A stretch of DNA of 64,000 nt, taken from Molossus alvarezi (taxonomy: Eukaryota > Chordata > Mammalia > Chiroptera > Molossidae). The position numbers were made by a program, and so were the translations under genes. The stretch lies in assembly GCA_037176705.1 (NCBI GenBank), contig CM073885.1:149200579-149264578 (forward strand), in the 5' to 3' direction. Within the stretch, counting starts at the first letter, position 1, and each line of letters begins with the position of its first letter. The notes below the pieces were generated by a model. The model saw nothing but the letters and a program-made list of their open reading frames with translations, was not told where the DNA came from and ran no database searches. This document shows positions 26,279 to 36,730 of this stretch, piece after piece.

Positions 26279-28104
26279 CGGAAAGTGTTTCCTTTGAATT
26301 CTCATGAGAAAACAGGTATCTACTCCTTATGTTTTTTGAGGAAATCGGTACAAACAGTGACATGTATGATGGATAATAGAATGACACTGATTCATTCGGT
26401 AACAACTTTAAAGAATGTATGTAGAACTGATTAGTGTATAAATTAACATGACCTGAACATAGCCCAAACCAATGTGTTTGATTTCTGAAGCCAGCATTTA
26501 TTGGATATCAAGACGACTCATTTACACTTGCAGGCAAACAACACATATCCAAGGCTAAAACGTAGTATGTTGAAAAGCTGCCTCATCAACTAGTACAGGT
26601 GGAATTTTCTTGTCACATAAGAAATAAGGCAGACACCTGCATGGACTTACAACCCTGTTTAACACTCCACTGTAAAGGATGTCCTGCACACCGGGCATAA
26701 TTAGTGTGTAAGTAATTGAAATGGATAGCCAGGTCCACTGCACAAGTGCATTTTCTCTAGAACACTCCTCTTGTCCTAATTCACAGAGGTGTTCAATGTG
26801 AAAATCCCTTGGTTTTGTCAGTGTCTTCCAATTGATTCCGTCTTGGCCATACGTTGGTTCACTGTTCTGAGTAAGAATCATGTGAAACCAACTGCTACAG
26901 CAGAAACCAAGCTTTTTCCAAGGATCGCCTTCAAAAATGGGCTTCAATACGATCCAATCTTTGAAACCATGAACAACGCAGAACACAAAAAGGGATAACT
27001 TTTGATTCTATACATAAGTGTGCTCTGTCCTAGTTGTTCTTTCCATGATATGACTGGATCTCCCTATAAAACGAGGAGAATGAATGTTAAAGTGTTCATG
27101 TTACTCAAGATCTGTGCATTAACTGAACCCAAATGGAAATATTCCTTCATTCCAACAGTTGTTTGACTAGAACATGTGTGTTCACACTTTCCCTGCAAAG
27201 GTACTTAACTTCCCAGGGAAAAACATGCCACTGAGTGAATGTGGCCCCTGGCTCTCACAGAGTTTTGCCAATAATTCAGTATATCCAAGACTGCACCAGC
27301 AGTCTCTTTGTCTGGAACAAAAGAAACTTAGATGAGAAGTTTAAGTGTGATTACACCTTTAAATGGACATTTCTTAAACACTTAACCAAAACAACATATG
27401 CTTTGAGGATCCTCACGCTCTAGGCTTCATGGAAGTGTCTTTTGTGCCACTGAAGTGAAGAGTTCTAACACAATTCATTTGGAATAGGTTTGGTTTGTAT
27501 ACACTCTCCTACAAACAAAGTAGAGTGAAAAGTATGTCTAAGGACCTATCAAAAGACAGGTTGCCACATTTCCTTACATGAATACTTTCCACAACTGTAC
27601 TAAGAACACCTAATCTGAAAAACAGTACAACAGTGGTGGTTCCATTTCGTGTGAAGCGGGTATAGCCCTAGAATCTTTTTCTCAATATTTGGATATTATT
27701 TGAAGAAGGTTGTCTATTGGAACACAGTTCTTTGAACAGAGAGCCACTAAACATTCAATTGGACACTGCAACCGTAGTAAGGTTTCCATTCTGCTCTTGA
27801 ACTGAATGTTATTATATTATTCTGCACAGAAAGAACACCAGACATGAACACTTTTGACTATGCCAGTGTATTCCCATAGGTGCTTGGGAGAAATAGTCTT
27901 GAAACAAGTGAATCCATGACCATTGTTCAAAGACTGACACTCCCTCTTTTAAATGGATCACTTTTTTGTTCTAATGGCTGGAATAAGGGGATTGAGTACT
28001 TGTCAGTTATCAAAAAATAGGCTGAATGTGTCACAGGGAATTAGAAATATCGGTTCAGGAGGTTGCATTCTTGAACAAGGTACAATTCCAGCATTTCACA
28101 ATGA
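26279..28104 (+). repeat. Satellite unit U5 (1826 bp, O/Y hybrid with deletion)
   Basis: Class O up to about 26705 (gcataattag, catggacttacaaccctg), class Y from 26724 (gatagccagg). A 120-bp stretch is missing at 26834 (ccaatt joined to gattccg; compare 28661-28780), with 3-bp microhomology att, and a further 11 bp near 27300. Carries an intact CENP-B box-like site at 27645-27661. Confidence 0.93.
27645..27661 (+). other. CENP-B box-like site, U5
   Basis: tttcgtgtgaagcgggt: all nine fixed bases of the minimal box, 14 of 17 of the full consensus YTTCGTTGGAARCGGGA. Confidence 0.65.
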
Positions 28105-30060
28105 TGGAAAGCGAGTACTTTGAATTCTCTGGAGAAAACAGGTATCTACTCCTTATGTATTTTGAGGAAATCGGTACAAACAGTGAAATGTATGATGGAT
28201 CCAAGAATGACACTGACTCATTCGGTAACAACTTTAAAGAATGTGTGTAGAACTGAATAGGGTATCGATTTCCATGACCTGAACATTGCCCTAACCAATG
28301 TGTTTGATTTCTGCAGCCCAGCCTTTGTTGGATATCAAGATGACTCATAGGCACTTCCAGGAAAACAACACATATGCAGGGCTAAAAGGTAGTATGTTGA
28401 AAGGCTGCCAAATCAACTAGTACAGGTTGACTTTCCTGGTCCCATAGGAAAGAAGGCAGACACCTGCATTTACTTACAACACTGTTTAACACTCCAATGT
28501 AAAGTATGCCCTGCACACCGGGCATAGTTAGTGTGTAAGTAATTGAAATGGATAGCCAGGTCCACTGCACAAGTGTATTTTCTCTAGAACACTCCTCTTG
28601 TCCTAATTCACAGAGGTGTTCAATGTGAAAAACCCTTGGTTTTGTCAGTGTCTTCCAATTCATGGATTTACTCCTTGCATGGAGACAACCAATGTTTCAA
28701 CTACATCACTTTAGATGTGTTCAGTTTCACTGCTTCAAGAATGCACATGTGTGACACCAGTAGTTATCACTCTTTCCATTGATTCCGTCTTGGCCATACG
28801 TTGGTTCACTGTTCTGAGTAAGAATCATGTGAAACCAACTGCTACAGCAGAAACCAAGCTTTTTCCAAGGATCGCCTTCAAAAATGGGCTTCAATACGAT
28901 CCAATCTTTGAAACCATGAACAACGCAGAACACAAAAAGGGATAACTTTTGATTCTACACATAAGTGTGCTCTGTCCTAGTTGTTCTTTCCATGATATGA
29001 CTGGATCTCCCTATAAAACGAGGAGAATGAATGTTAAAGTGTTCATGTTACTCAAGATCTGTGCATTAACTGAACCCAAATGGAAATATTCCTTCATTCC
29101 AACAGTTGTTTGACTAGAACATGTGTGTTCACACTTTCCCTGCAAAGGTACTTAACTTCCCAGGGAAAAACATGCCACTGAGTGAATGTGGCCCCTGGCT
29201 CTCACAGAGTTTTGCCAATATTTCAGTATATCCAAGACTGCACCAGCAAGTCTTGTGTCTCTTTGTCTGGAACAAAAGAAACTTACACTGAGAAGTTTAA
29301 GTGTGATTACACCTTTAAATGGACATTTCTTAAACACTTAACCAAAACAACATATGCTTTGAGGATCCTCACGCTCTAGGCTTCATGGAAGTGACTTTTG
29401 TGCCACTGAAGTGAAGAGTTCTAACACAATTCATTTGGAATAGGTTTGGTTTGTATACACTCTCCTACAAACAAAGTAGAGTGAAAAGTATGTCTAAGGA
29501 CCTATCAAAAGACAGGTTGCCACATTTCCTTACATGAATACTTTCCACAACTGTACTAGGAACACCTAATCTGAAAAACAGTACAACAGTGGTGGTTCCA
29601 TTTCCTGTGAAGCGGGTATAGCCCTAGAATCTTTTTCTCAATATTTGGATATTATTTGAAGAAGGTTGTCTATTGGAACACAGTTCTTTGAACAGAGAGC
29701 CACTAAACAGTCAATTGGACACTGCAACCGTAGTAAGGTTTCCATTGTGCTCTAGAACTGAATGTTATTATATTATTCTGCACAGAAAGAACACCAGTCA
29801 TGAACACTTTTGACTATGCCAGTGTATTCCCATAGGTGCTTGGGAGAAATAGTCTTGAAACAAGTGAATCCATGACCATTGTTCAAAGACTGACACTCCC
29901 TCTTTTAAATGGATCACTTTTTTGTTCTAATGGCTGGAATAAGGGGATTGAGTACTTGTCAGTTATCAAGAAATAGGCTGAATGTGTCACAGGGAATTAG
30001 AAAGATCGGTTCAGGAGGTTCCATTCTTGAACAAGGTACAATTCCAGCATTTCACAATGA
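28105..30060 (+). repeat. Satellite unit U6 (1956 bp, class Y)
   Basis: Complete class Y unit. The CENP-B site position 29601-29617 is broken by one G-to-C change at 29605 in the essential TTCG. No gene seen. Confidence 0.95.
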
Positions 30061-30555
30061 TGGAAAGCGAGTACTTTGAATTCTCTGGAGAAAACAGGTA
30101 TCTCCTCCTTATGTATTTTGAGGAAATAGGTACAAACAGTGAAATGTATGATGGATCCAAGAATGACACTGACTCATTCGGTAACAACTTTAAAGAATGT
30201 GTGTAGAACTGAATAGGGTATCGATTTCCATGACCTGAACATTGCCCTAACCAATGTGTTTGATTTCTGCAGCCCAGCCTTTGTTGGATATCAAGATGAC
30301 TCATAGGCACTTCCAGGAAAACAACACATATGCAGGGCTAAAAGGTAGTATGTTGAAAGGCTGCCAAATCAACTAGTACAGGTTGACTTTCCTTGTCCCA
30401 TAGGAAAGAAGGCAGACACCTGCATTTACTTACAACACAGTTTAACACTCCAGTGGAAAGTTCGCCCTGCACCCCGGGCATAATTAGTGTTTAAGTAATT
30501 GAAATGGATACCCAGGTCCACTGTACAAGTGCTTTTTCTCTAGAACACTTCTCTT
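30061..30555 (+). repeat. Satellite unit U7, first part
   Basis: Class Y to about 30390, then class O (cacagtttaacactccagtgg, gatacccagg) resembling 39060-39180. Ends at cttctctt where the L1-5 tail begins. With 169 bp after L1-5 only 664 bp of this unit remain, so about 1294 bp are missing. Confidence 0.93.
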
Positions 30556-30825
30556 TTTTTTTTTTTTTTTTTTTTTAAGAAATTTTATTTATTTTTTTGT
30601 TACAGACATTTTACCTTTTTACCCCATTGGCACCCCCCCCCACCCCACCTCCACCCTGTCCCCGGCTTAGTTGTCCATGTCCATTGGTCATGCATACATG
30701 CATATAAGTTCTGTGGTTTATCTCTTCCCACCCCCCCACCCCCCATCCCCTCTTCTGAGGGATGTCAGTCTGTGCCCTACTTCCATGTGTCTGGGTCTAC
30801 TGTATTCCTCAGACTGTTATGTTCA
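30556..30825 (-). other. L1-5 3'UTR and poly(A) tail
   Basis: About 270 bp. Homologous to the 3'UTRs of L1-1, L1-2, L1-3 and L1-6a. In the sense strand it holds a run of G tracts (complement of 30726-30753), a conserved L1 3'UTR trait with G-quadruplex potential, then the A-rich tail. A G-rich polypurine tract is typical of mammalian L1 3'UTRs; its function is unsettled. Confidence 0.8.
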
Positions 30826-33800
30826 TTATATTCCGTATATAAGTGAGATCATGTGGTATTTGTCTTTTTCTGCTTGGCTTCTTTCACTTAGGATAATACT
30901 TTCCAGGTCCCTCCATGTCGTCTCAAAGGATAAGAGATCTTTCTTTCTTACCGCTGCATAGTACTCCATTGTGTATATGTACCACAGCTTTTTTATCCAT
31001 TCGTCTACTGGTGGACACTTGGGCTGTTTCCAGATCTTAGCTATTGTAAATAGTGCTGCTATGAACATGGGGGTACATATATTCTTCCTGATTGGTGTTT
31101 CAGGCTTCTTAGGGTATATTCCCAGCAGTGGGATCACTGGGTCAAATGGAAGGTCAATTTTTAATTTCTTGAGGTAGCACCATATTGTTTTCCATAGCGG
31201 CTGCACCAGTCTGCATTCCCACCAGCAGTGTACTAGAGTCCCCTTTTCTCCACACCCTCGCCAACACTTGTTGTTTGATGATTTGTTGATGGCGGCCATT
31301 CTGACAGGTGTGAGGTGATACCTCATTGTTGTTTTAATTTGCATCTCTCTGATGATTAGTGATGTTGAGCATTTCTTCATATGTCTCTTGGCCATTTGTA
31401 TGTCCTGTTTGGAGAGGTGTCTATTCAGCTCCTCTGCCCATTTTTTAATTGGGTTCTTTGTCTTCCTTTTGTAGAGTTGTATGAGCACTCTATATATACT
31501 GGAAATTAACCCCTTATCTGATACATCATTGGCAATGATGTTCTCCCATACAGTGGGTTGCCTTTCCATTTTGATGATTGTTTCTTTTGCTGTGCAGAAG
31601 CTTTTTAGTTTGATGTAGTCCCATGTGTTCATTTTCTCCTTTATTTCTGTTGCCTTAGGTGATGTATCAGTGAAAATTCTGCTCCGTATGATGTCCGAAA
31701 TTTTGTTGCCTACATTTTCTTGTAGAATTTTTATGGATTCACGGGTCACATTTAAGTCTTTTATCCATTTTGAGTTTATTTTGGTGTATGGTGTAAGTTG
31801 ATGGTCTAGTTTCATTTTTTTGCATGTAGCTGTCCAATTTTCCCAACACCATTTATTAAAGAGGCTGTCTTTACTCCACTGTATGCTCTTGCCACCTTTG
31901 TCAAATATTAATTGAGCGTATTGCCTTGGGTCCATTTCTGGGTTTTCAGTTCTGTTCCACTGGTCTATATGCCGGTTCTTGTGCCAGTACCAGGCTGTTT
32001 TGGTTACAGTCGCTTTGTAGTATAACCTGATATCTGGTATTGTGATCCCACCTACTTTGTTCTTCTTTTTCAAGATTGCTGTGGCTATTCGGGGTCTTTT
32101 TTGGTTCCATATGAACTTTTGAAGTATTTGTTCTAGTTCTATGAAATATGTCGTTGGTATTTTGATGGGGATTGCATTGAATCTATAGATTGCTTTGGGC
32201 AGTATGGACATTTTAATGATGTTAATTCTTCCAATCCATGAACAGGGTATGTGCTTCCACTTTTTTATATCTTCCTCTATTTCTTTTTTCAATGACCTGT
32301 AGTTTTCTGCAAATAGGTCCTTTACTTCCTTGGTTAAGTTTATTCCTAGGTATCGTAATTTTTTTGGTGCGATGGTAAATGGGATTGTTTTTTCAGTTTC
32401 TCTTTCTGTGAGTTCATCATTGGTGTACACGAATGCCGTCGATTTCTTGACGTTAATTTTGTATCCTGCTACTTTGCCAAATTCATTTATTAAGTCTAAT
32501 AGATTTTTGATGGAGTCTTTAGGGTTTTCTATGTACAATATCATGTCATCTGCAAATAATGACAGTTTCACTTCCTCCTTTCCAATTTGGATCCCTTTTA
32601 TTTTTTCTTCATGTCTGATTGCTGTGGCTAAGACTTCCAGTACAATGTTAAATAAGAGTGGTGAAAGTGGACATCCCTGTCTTGTTCCTGTTCTTAGTGG
32701 AAATGTTTTTAGTTTCTGTCCATTGAGTATGATGTTGGCTGTAGGTCTTTCATATATGGCCTTTATTATGTCGAGATATGATCCCTCTATTCCTACATTG
32801 CTGAGCGTTTTTATCAGAAATGGATGCTGGATTTTGTCGAATGCTTTTTCAGCATCTATTGATATGATCATGTGGTTTTTATTCTTCATTTTGTTTATGT
32901 GGTGTATTACGTTTATTGATTTGCGAATATTGTACCAGCCTTGCATCCCTGGAATGAATCCCACTTGGTCATGGTGAATAATTTTTTTGATGTATTTCTG
33001 GATCCGATTTGCTAATATTTTGTTCAGGATTTTGGCGTCTATGTTCATCAGGGATATTGGCCTGTAGTTTTCTTTCTTCGTAGCGTCTTTTTCTGGTTTT
33101 GGAATTAGAATTATGCTGGCCTCATAGAACGTGTTTGGAAGTCTTCCTTCTTCTTGAATTTTTTGAAATAGTTTGAGGAGAATGGGTGTTAGTTCTTTTT
33201 TGAATGTTCGGTAAAACTCCCCCGTGAAGCCATCTGGGCCTGGGCTTTTGTTTGCTGGGAGAGTCTTGATTACCTCTTCAATTTCCTTAGTTGTTATTGG
33301 TCTGTTCAAGTTTTCTATCTCTTCTGGGAATAGTTTTGGGAGACTGTGTGTTTCTAGAAATTTGTCCATTTCGCCTAGATTTTCGAATTTGTTGCCATAT
33401 AGTTGTTCATAGTAGTTGTTAACGATCTTTCGTATTTCTGTAGGGTCAGTTGTTATCTCTCCTGTTTCATTTCTGATTTTATGTATTTGGGTTCTCTCTC
33501 TTTGTTTCTTGGTGAGTCTAGCTAAGGGTCCATCAATCTTGTTTATCTTTTCGAAAAACCAGCTCTTTGTTTTATTGATCCTCTGGATTGTTTTTTTGGT
33601 CTCTATGTCGTTTATTTCTGCTCTGATCCTTACTATTTCTTTTCTTCTACTTGCTCTGGGGTTTTCTTTTTGTTTACTCTCTAGTTCTTTAAGTTGTGAG
33701 GTTAGGTAGTCTATTAGAGATTTTTCTTCTTTTTTGAGGTAGGCCTGTAGTGCTATAAACTTCCCTCTCAGAACTGCTTTTGCTGCATCCCATAGATTTT

Positions 33801-34650
33801 GTATTGTTGTGTCCTCATTTTCATTGGTTTCCAGGAAGTTTTTGATTTCTTCCTTGATTTCCTCGGTGACCCATTCATTGTTTAATAACATTCTATTTAG
33901 CTTCCATGTGTTAAAATGTCTCTGCATGTTCTTGTTGCAATTGATTTCTAGTTTCATACCATTGTGGTCTGAGAAGATGCTTGTTATAATTTCAATCTTC
34001 TTGAACTTGTAGACACTTAGTTTGTGCCCTAACATGTGGTCTATCTTTGAGAATGTCCCATGTGCACTTGAGAAGAATGTGAATTCTGTAGTTTTGGGGT
34101 GTAGTTCTCTGTAGATATCTATTAAATCCATTTGGTCTAGTGCTTCATTTAGGGTCTCTGTTTCCTTGCTAATTTTTTGTCTAGAGGATCTATCCAGTGA
34201 TGTGAGCGGGGTGTTGAAGTCCCCTGTTATGATGGTATTGCTATCGATTTCTCCTTGGAAGTCCTCCAGAAGATTTTTAATATATTTTGGTGCTCCTATA
34301 TTGGGTGCATATATGTTTATCAAGGTTATATCTTCCTGTTGGATAGATCCTTTCAATATTATGTAGTGGGCTTCTTTGTCTCTAGTTATGGCCTTCAATC
34401 TGAAGTCTATTTTATCAGATATCAGTATTGCTACCCCAGCTTTTTTTTCTTTTCCATTTGCTTGAAAGATTTTTTTCCATCCCTTCACTTTCAATCTATG
34501 TGAGTCTTTTGTTGTGAGGTGGGTTTCTTGTAAACAGCATATAGATGAGTCTTGCTTTCTTATCCAGTCAGCTACTCTGTGTCTTTTTATGGTAGCATTC
34601 AGTCCATTTACATTTAAGGTGGTTATTGATATGTACTTATTTATTGCCAT
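30826..34650 (-). CDS. L1 ORF2p, intact endonuclease-reverse transcriptase (1274 aa)
   Basis: Nicks target DNA and reverse-transcribes L1 RNA at the nick (target-primed reverse transcription). Length matches the family (human 1275 aa). Endonuclease residues, counted from [10 protein letters not shown]13, E42 (QETH), Y114, D144 and N146 (GDFNT), D204, D228 and H229 (SDHN), each one less than the human number. Reverse transcriptase: NKSPGPDGF at about 468, D599 in [21 protein letters not shown] at about 654, F699-A-D701-D702 (FADD). C-terminal zinc-like motif C1129-x3-C1133-x7-H1141-x4-C1146. The start ATG is 45 bp downstream of ORF1, the usual L1 layout, where ORF2 is translated by unconventional reinitiation. 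It spans the A/B family switch (near residues 415-430) without a frame break. Inferred to be potentially functional. Confidence 0.93.
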   Translation of the reverse strand: MAINKYISITTLNVNGLNATIKRHRVADWIRKQDSSICCLQETHLTTKDSHRLKVKGWKKIFQANGKEKKAGVAILISDKIDFRLKAITRDKEAHYIILKGSIQQEDITLINIYAPNIGAPKYIKNLLEDFQGEIDSNTIITGDFNTPLTSLDRSSRQKISKETETLNEALDQMDLIDIYRELHPKTTEFTFFSSAHGTFSKIDHMLGHKLSVYKFKKIEIITSIFSDHNGMKLEINCNKNMQRHFNTWKLNRMLLNNEWVTEEIKEEIKNFLETNENEDTTIQNLWDAAKAVLRGKFIALQAYLKKEEKSLIDYLTSQLKELESKQKENPRASRRKEIVRIRAEINDIETKKTIQRINKTKSWFFEKINKIDGPLARLTKKQRERTQIHKIRNETGEITTDPTEIRKIVNNYYEQLYGNKFENLGEMDKFLETHSLPKLFPEEIENLNRPITTKEIEEVIKTLPANKSPGPDGFTGEFYRTFKKELTPILLKLFQKIQEEGRLPNTFYEASIILIPKPEKDATKKENYRPISLMNIDAKILNKILANRIQKYIKKIIHHDQVGFIPGMQGWYNIRKSINVIHHINKMKNKNHMIISIDAEKAFDKIQHPFLIKTLSNVGIEGSYLDIIKAIYERPTANIILNGQKLKTFPLRTGTRQGCPLSPLLFNIVLEVLATAIRHEEKIKGIQIGKEEVKLSLFADDMILYIENPKDSIKNLLDLINEFGKVAGYKINVKKSTAFVYTNDELTERETEKTIPFTIAPKKLRYLGINLTKEVKDLFAENYRSLKKEIEEDIKKWKHIPCSWIGRINIIKMSILPKAIYRFNAIPIKIPTTYFIELEQILQKFIWNQKRPRIATAILKKKNKVGGITIPDIRLYYKATVTKTAWYWHKNRHIDQWNRTENPEMDPRQYAQLIFDKGGKSIQWSKDSLFNKWCWENWTATCKKMKLDHQLTPYTKINSKWIKDLNVTRESIKILQENVGNKISDIIRSRIFTDTSPKATEIKEKMNTWDYIKLKSFCTAKETIIKMERQPTVWENIIANDVSDKGLISSIYRVLIQLYKRKTKNPIKKWAEELNRHLSKQDIQMAKRHMKKCSTSLIIREMQIKTTMRYHLTPVRMAAINKSSNNKCWRGCGEKGTLVHCWWECRLVQPLWKTIWCYLKKLKIDLPFDPVIPLLGIYPKKPETPIRKNICTPMFIAALFTIAKIWKQPKCPPVDEWIKKLWYIYTMEYYAAVRKKDLLSFETTWRDLESIILSERSQAEKDKYHMISLIYGI

Positions 34651-34695
34651 TTTTGTTTAGTGTGGTTCTATTTTTCTTCCCATTTCTCCTGGTAA

Positions 34696-35598
34696 TTACA
34701 GCAGTCCTTTTAACATTTCTTGCAGTGCTGGTTTGGTGCTAATGTACTCCCTTAGCCTTATTTTGTCTGGGAAGCTTTTTATTTGGCCTTCTATTTTGAA
34801 CGATAGCCTTGCTGGGTAGAGTAGTCTTGGATTCAGATCCTTGTTTTTCATGACCTTGATTACTTCATGCCATTCCCTTCGAGCCTGTAATGTTTCTTGT
34901 GAGAAGTCAGCTGAGAGCCTTATGGGGGTTCCTTTGTAGGTAACCTGTTGCTTATCTCTTGCTGCTTTTAGGATTCTCTCTTTGTCTTGAATTTTTGGCA
35001 ATTTGATTACTATGTGTCTTGGTGTGGGCCTGTTTGGGTTCTTCTTACTTGGGGCTCTCTGAGCTTCTTGAACTTGAATGCCTTCTTCCTTCACCAAATT
35101 AGGGAAGTTTTCTGTCACTATTTCTTTGAATATATTCTCTAGCCCTCGCTTACTTTCTTCTTCTTCAGGGACTCCTATGATACGAATATTATTACGTTTC
35201 CAGTTGTCCCACAATTCTCTTAAGCTCTCTTCTTGTTTTTTAATCTTTTTTTCCTTTTGGTTTTCTGATTGGTTGATTTCTTCTAGCCTGTCTTCTAATT
35301 CACTGTTCCAGTCCTCAGCTTCCCCTACTCTGCTTTTTAGACCTTCCAGTGTGTTTTTCATTTCTGATATGTCATTCTTCATTTCTTCCTGTTGGTTTTT
35401 CATTTCCAGATGGTTTATTTTCAACATTTCTATGTCTTTACTAATGTTGCTCATGTCCTTACACATGCTGTTGAGCTTCCGCAACATCATGGCTCTAAAT
35501 TCTAGTTCTGTTAACTTGCTTAACTGCACCTCATTTATTTCATCTTCTGTAGAGGTCTCTTGATCTTTCATTTGGCTTTTGTTTCTGTTTCTCACCAT
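34696..35598 (-). CDS. L1 ORF1p, intact (300 aa)
   Basis: Trimeric RNA chaperone that coats L1 RNA. Start MVRNRNKSQM at 35598 by homology; an in-frame ATG 32 codons upstream (35694) is in the leader and is not favoured. Domains: N-terminal region 1-45; coiled coil about 45-125, containing CKDMSNI, an added heptad absent from family A; RRM about 128-222 (DNWKRNNIRIIGVPEEEE, then PRHIVIKLP); C-terminal domain 223-300 with LSADFSQETLQARREWH, whose Arg residues (R240, R241) belong to the RNA-binding segment. No frame break. About seven base differences from L1-4 ORF1 by eye. Confidence 0.93.
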   Translation of the reverse strand: MVRNRNKSQMKDQETSTEDEINEVQLSKLTELEFRAMMLRKLNSMCKDMSNISKDIEMLKINHLEMKNQQEEMKNDISEMKNTLEGLKSRVGEAEDWNSELEDRLEEINQSENQKEKKIKKQEESLRELWDNWKRNNIRIIGVPEEEESKRGLENIFKEIVTENFPNLVKEEGIQVQEAQRAPSKKNPNRPTPRHIVIKLPKIQDKERILKAARDKQQVTYKGTPIRLSADFSQETLQARREWHEVIKVMKNKDLNPRLLYPARLSFKIEGQIKSFPDKIRLREYISTKPALQEMLKGLL

Positions 35599-36561
35599 GT
35601 TCGTTATCACAGTGGGCTTTGGAGTCTGCCAAGTTTTCCCAGTGGGTGTTGGTGTTTTGCTGTTTGTGGCTCCCTCTCCTGGGTTTGGATGCACCAGGGA
35701 GGACCCACTTTAATCCCGCCAAGTCCCCTGTTCTCCGGGAGTCTGTGTGGCTCCAGCGGGGAGTTTAGCAAGCTATAGCGTTAGGAGGACCCATGCAGGG
35801 TGGCAAGGGAGGCGGTGGGAATAATTTCCCGCCGAGTTCCCTGGTCCTGCCCAGTTCCCTGGGGGCCAGGAGTCTGTGCAGCTTCAGCGGAGAGTTTAGC
35901 CCGCTACAGAGTTTCCAGGGCCGTGCACTGCGGGAAGGGAGACAGTAGAGTTCACTTTCCACCGCGTTCCCCGGTCCCACCGAGTTGCCTGGGGTCTGCG
36001 AGTCTCTGCGGCTTCAGGGGCAACAGGGTTTCCAGGCCGTGCACGGCGGGGAGAGAGGCGGTAGAATTAACTTTCCACCGCGTTCCCCGGTCCCACCGAG
36101 TTGCCTGGGGTCTGCGAGTCTGTGCGGCTTCAGCAGCTACAGGGCCTTGCACGGCGGGAGGGGAGGCAGTAGAATTAACTTTCCGCCTAGTTCCCCGGTT
36201 CCTCCGAGTTCCCTGGTCCCGCCCAGTTCCCTGGGGGCCAGGAGTCTCTGTGGCTTCAGCGGAGAGCCTAGCCTAGCCGGCTATGAGTTTCCAGGGCCAT
36301 GCACGGTGGGAAGAAAGGTGGTGGAATTAACTTCCCCTCTAGTTCCCTGGCCCCTGCCCAGGCCGCTGTGGACCCTGGGCTCTAGGTCCCCTCTCCCGTC
36401 CTCCCAACCCTACCAGGACTGAGTGGGTGTTTCAGGTTAAGTGGTCCTCCAAGGTGTCCTTCCGCTGCACTTTCCTGAAAGTTTGGCTTTGTTTTCCTTG
36501 TAAATCCAGTTTGGTCTTGGGAGACGATCTGGTTCCCTCCATTCACTTTGCCGCCATTTTC
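35599..36561 (-). promoter_or_regulatory. L1-5 monomeric CpG-rich 5'UTR / promoter (five monomers)
   Basis: 963 bp, strikingly GC-rich beside the AT-rich satellite. Five related segments are anchored at agtctgtg/agtctctg at about 35740, 35871, 36001, 36117 and 36243 (period 116-132 bp), each with a gttccctgg or gttccccgg box and gcttcagc. The third, 36001-36116, is the one missing from L1-4. At the extreme 5' end the complement of 36550-36560 reads AAAATGGCGGC, a YY1-like site. Promoter role inferred from L1 biology. Confidence 0.85.
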
Positions 36562-36730
36562 GACACTCCCTCTTTTAAATTGATCACTTTTTTATTATAA
36601 TGGCTTGAATAAGAGGATTGATTCCTTGTCAGTTATCAAGAAATAGGCTGAATTTATCGCAAAGACTTATCAAGAGAGGTTCAGGAGATTCCATTCATGA
36701 ACAAGGTACAATTCCAGCATTTCACCATGA
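36562..36730 (+). repeat. Satellite unit U7, last part (class O)
   Basis: Starts gacactccctc at the L1-5 5' border; paralogous to 26110-26278. Confidence 0.93.

Larger units (their letters stand above)
30556..36561 (-). mobile_element. L1-5: full-length LINE-1 with both ORFs open; A/B chimera
   Basis: Reverse-strand element of 6.0 kb: T-run tail (30556-30576), family A 3'UTR with a C-rich tract at 30726-30753, ORF2 30826-34650, ORF1 34696-35598, monomeric 5'UTR 35599-36561. Low coordinates up to about 33370 match family A (compare L1-6b: cttctgggaatagttttggg against cttccgggaatag), while from about 33370 upward it matches family B L1-4. No target-site duplication; about 1294 bp of satellite are absent between its borders. 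The right border lies at the same unit base as that of L1-4. Despite this history both ORFs are open, so it is the best candidate here for an active element. Confidence 0.95.

Noticed and set aside
30671..30961. Short ORFs on the strand opposite to L1 3'UTRs and ORF2
   Set aside because: Shadows of the L1 sense frames and of the C-rich tract; no independent evidence of coding.
35596..35694. Upstream in-frame start extending ORF1 by 32 codons in L1-4 and L1-5
   Set aside because: The extension lies in the leader, is not shared with family A, and the internal MVRNRNKSQM start is conserved across elements.
30556..36561. Endogenous retrovirus or LTR element
   Set aside because: No terminal repeats, gag/pol/env order or primer-binding site; poly(A) tails and the ORF1/ORF2 layout are those of L1.
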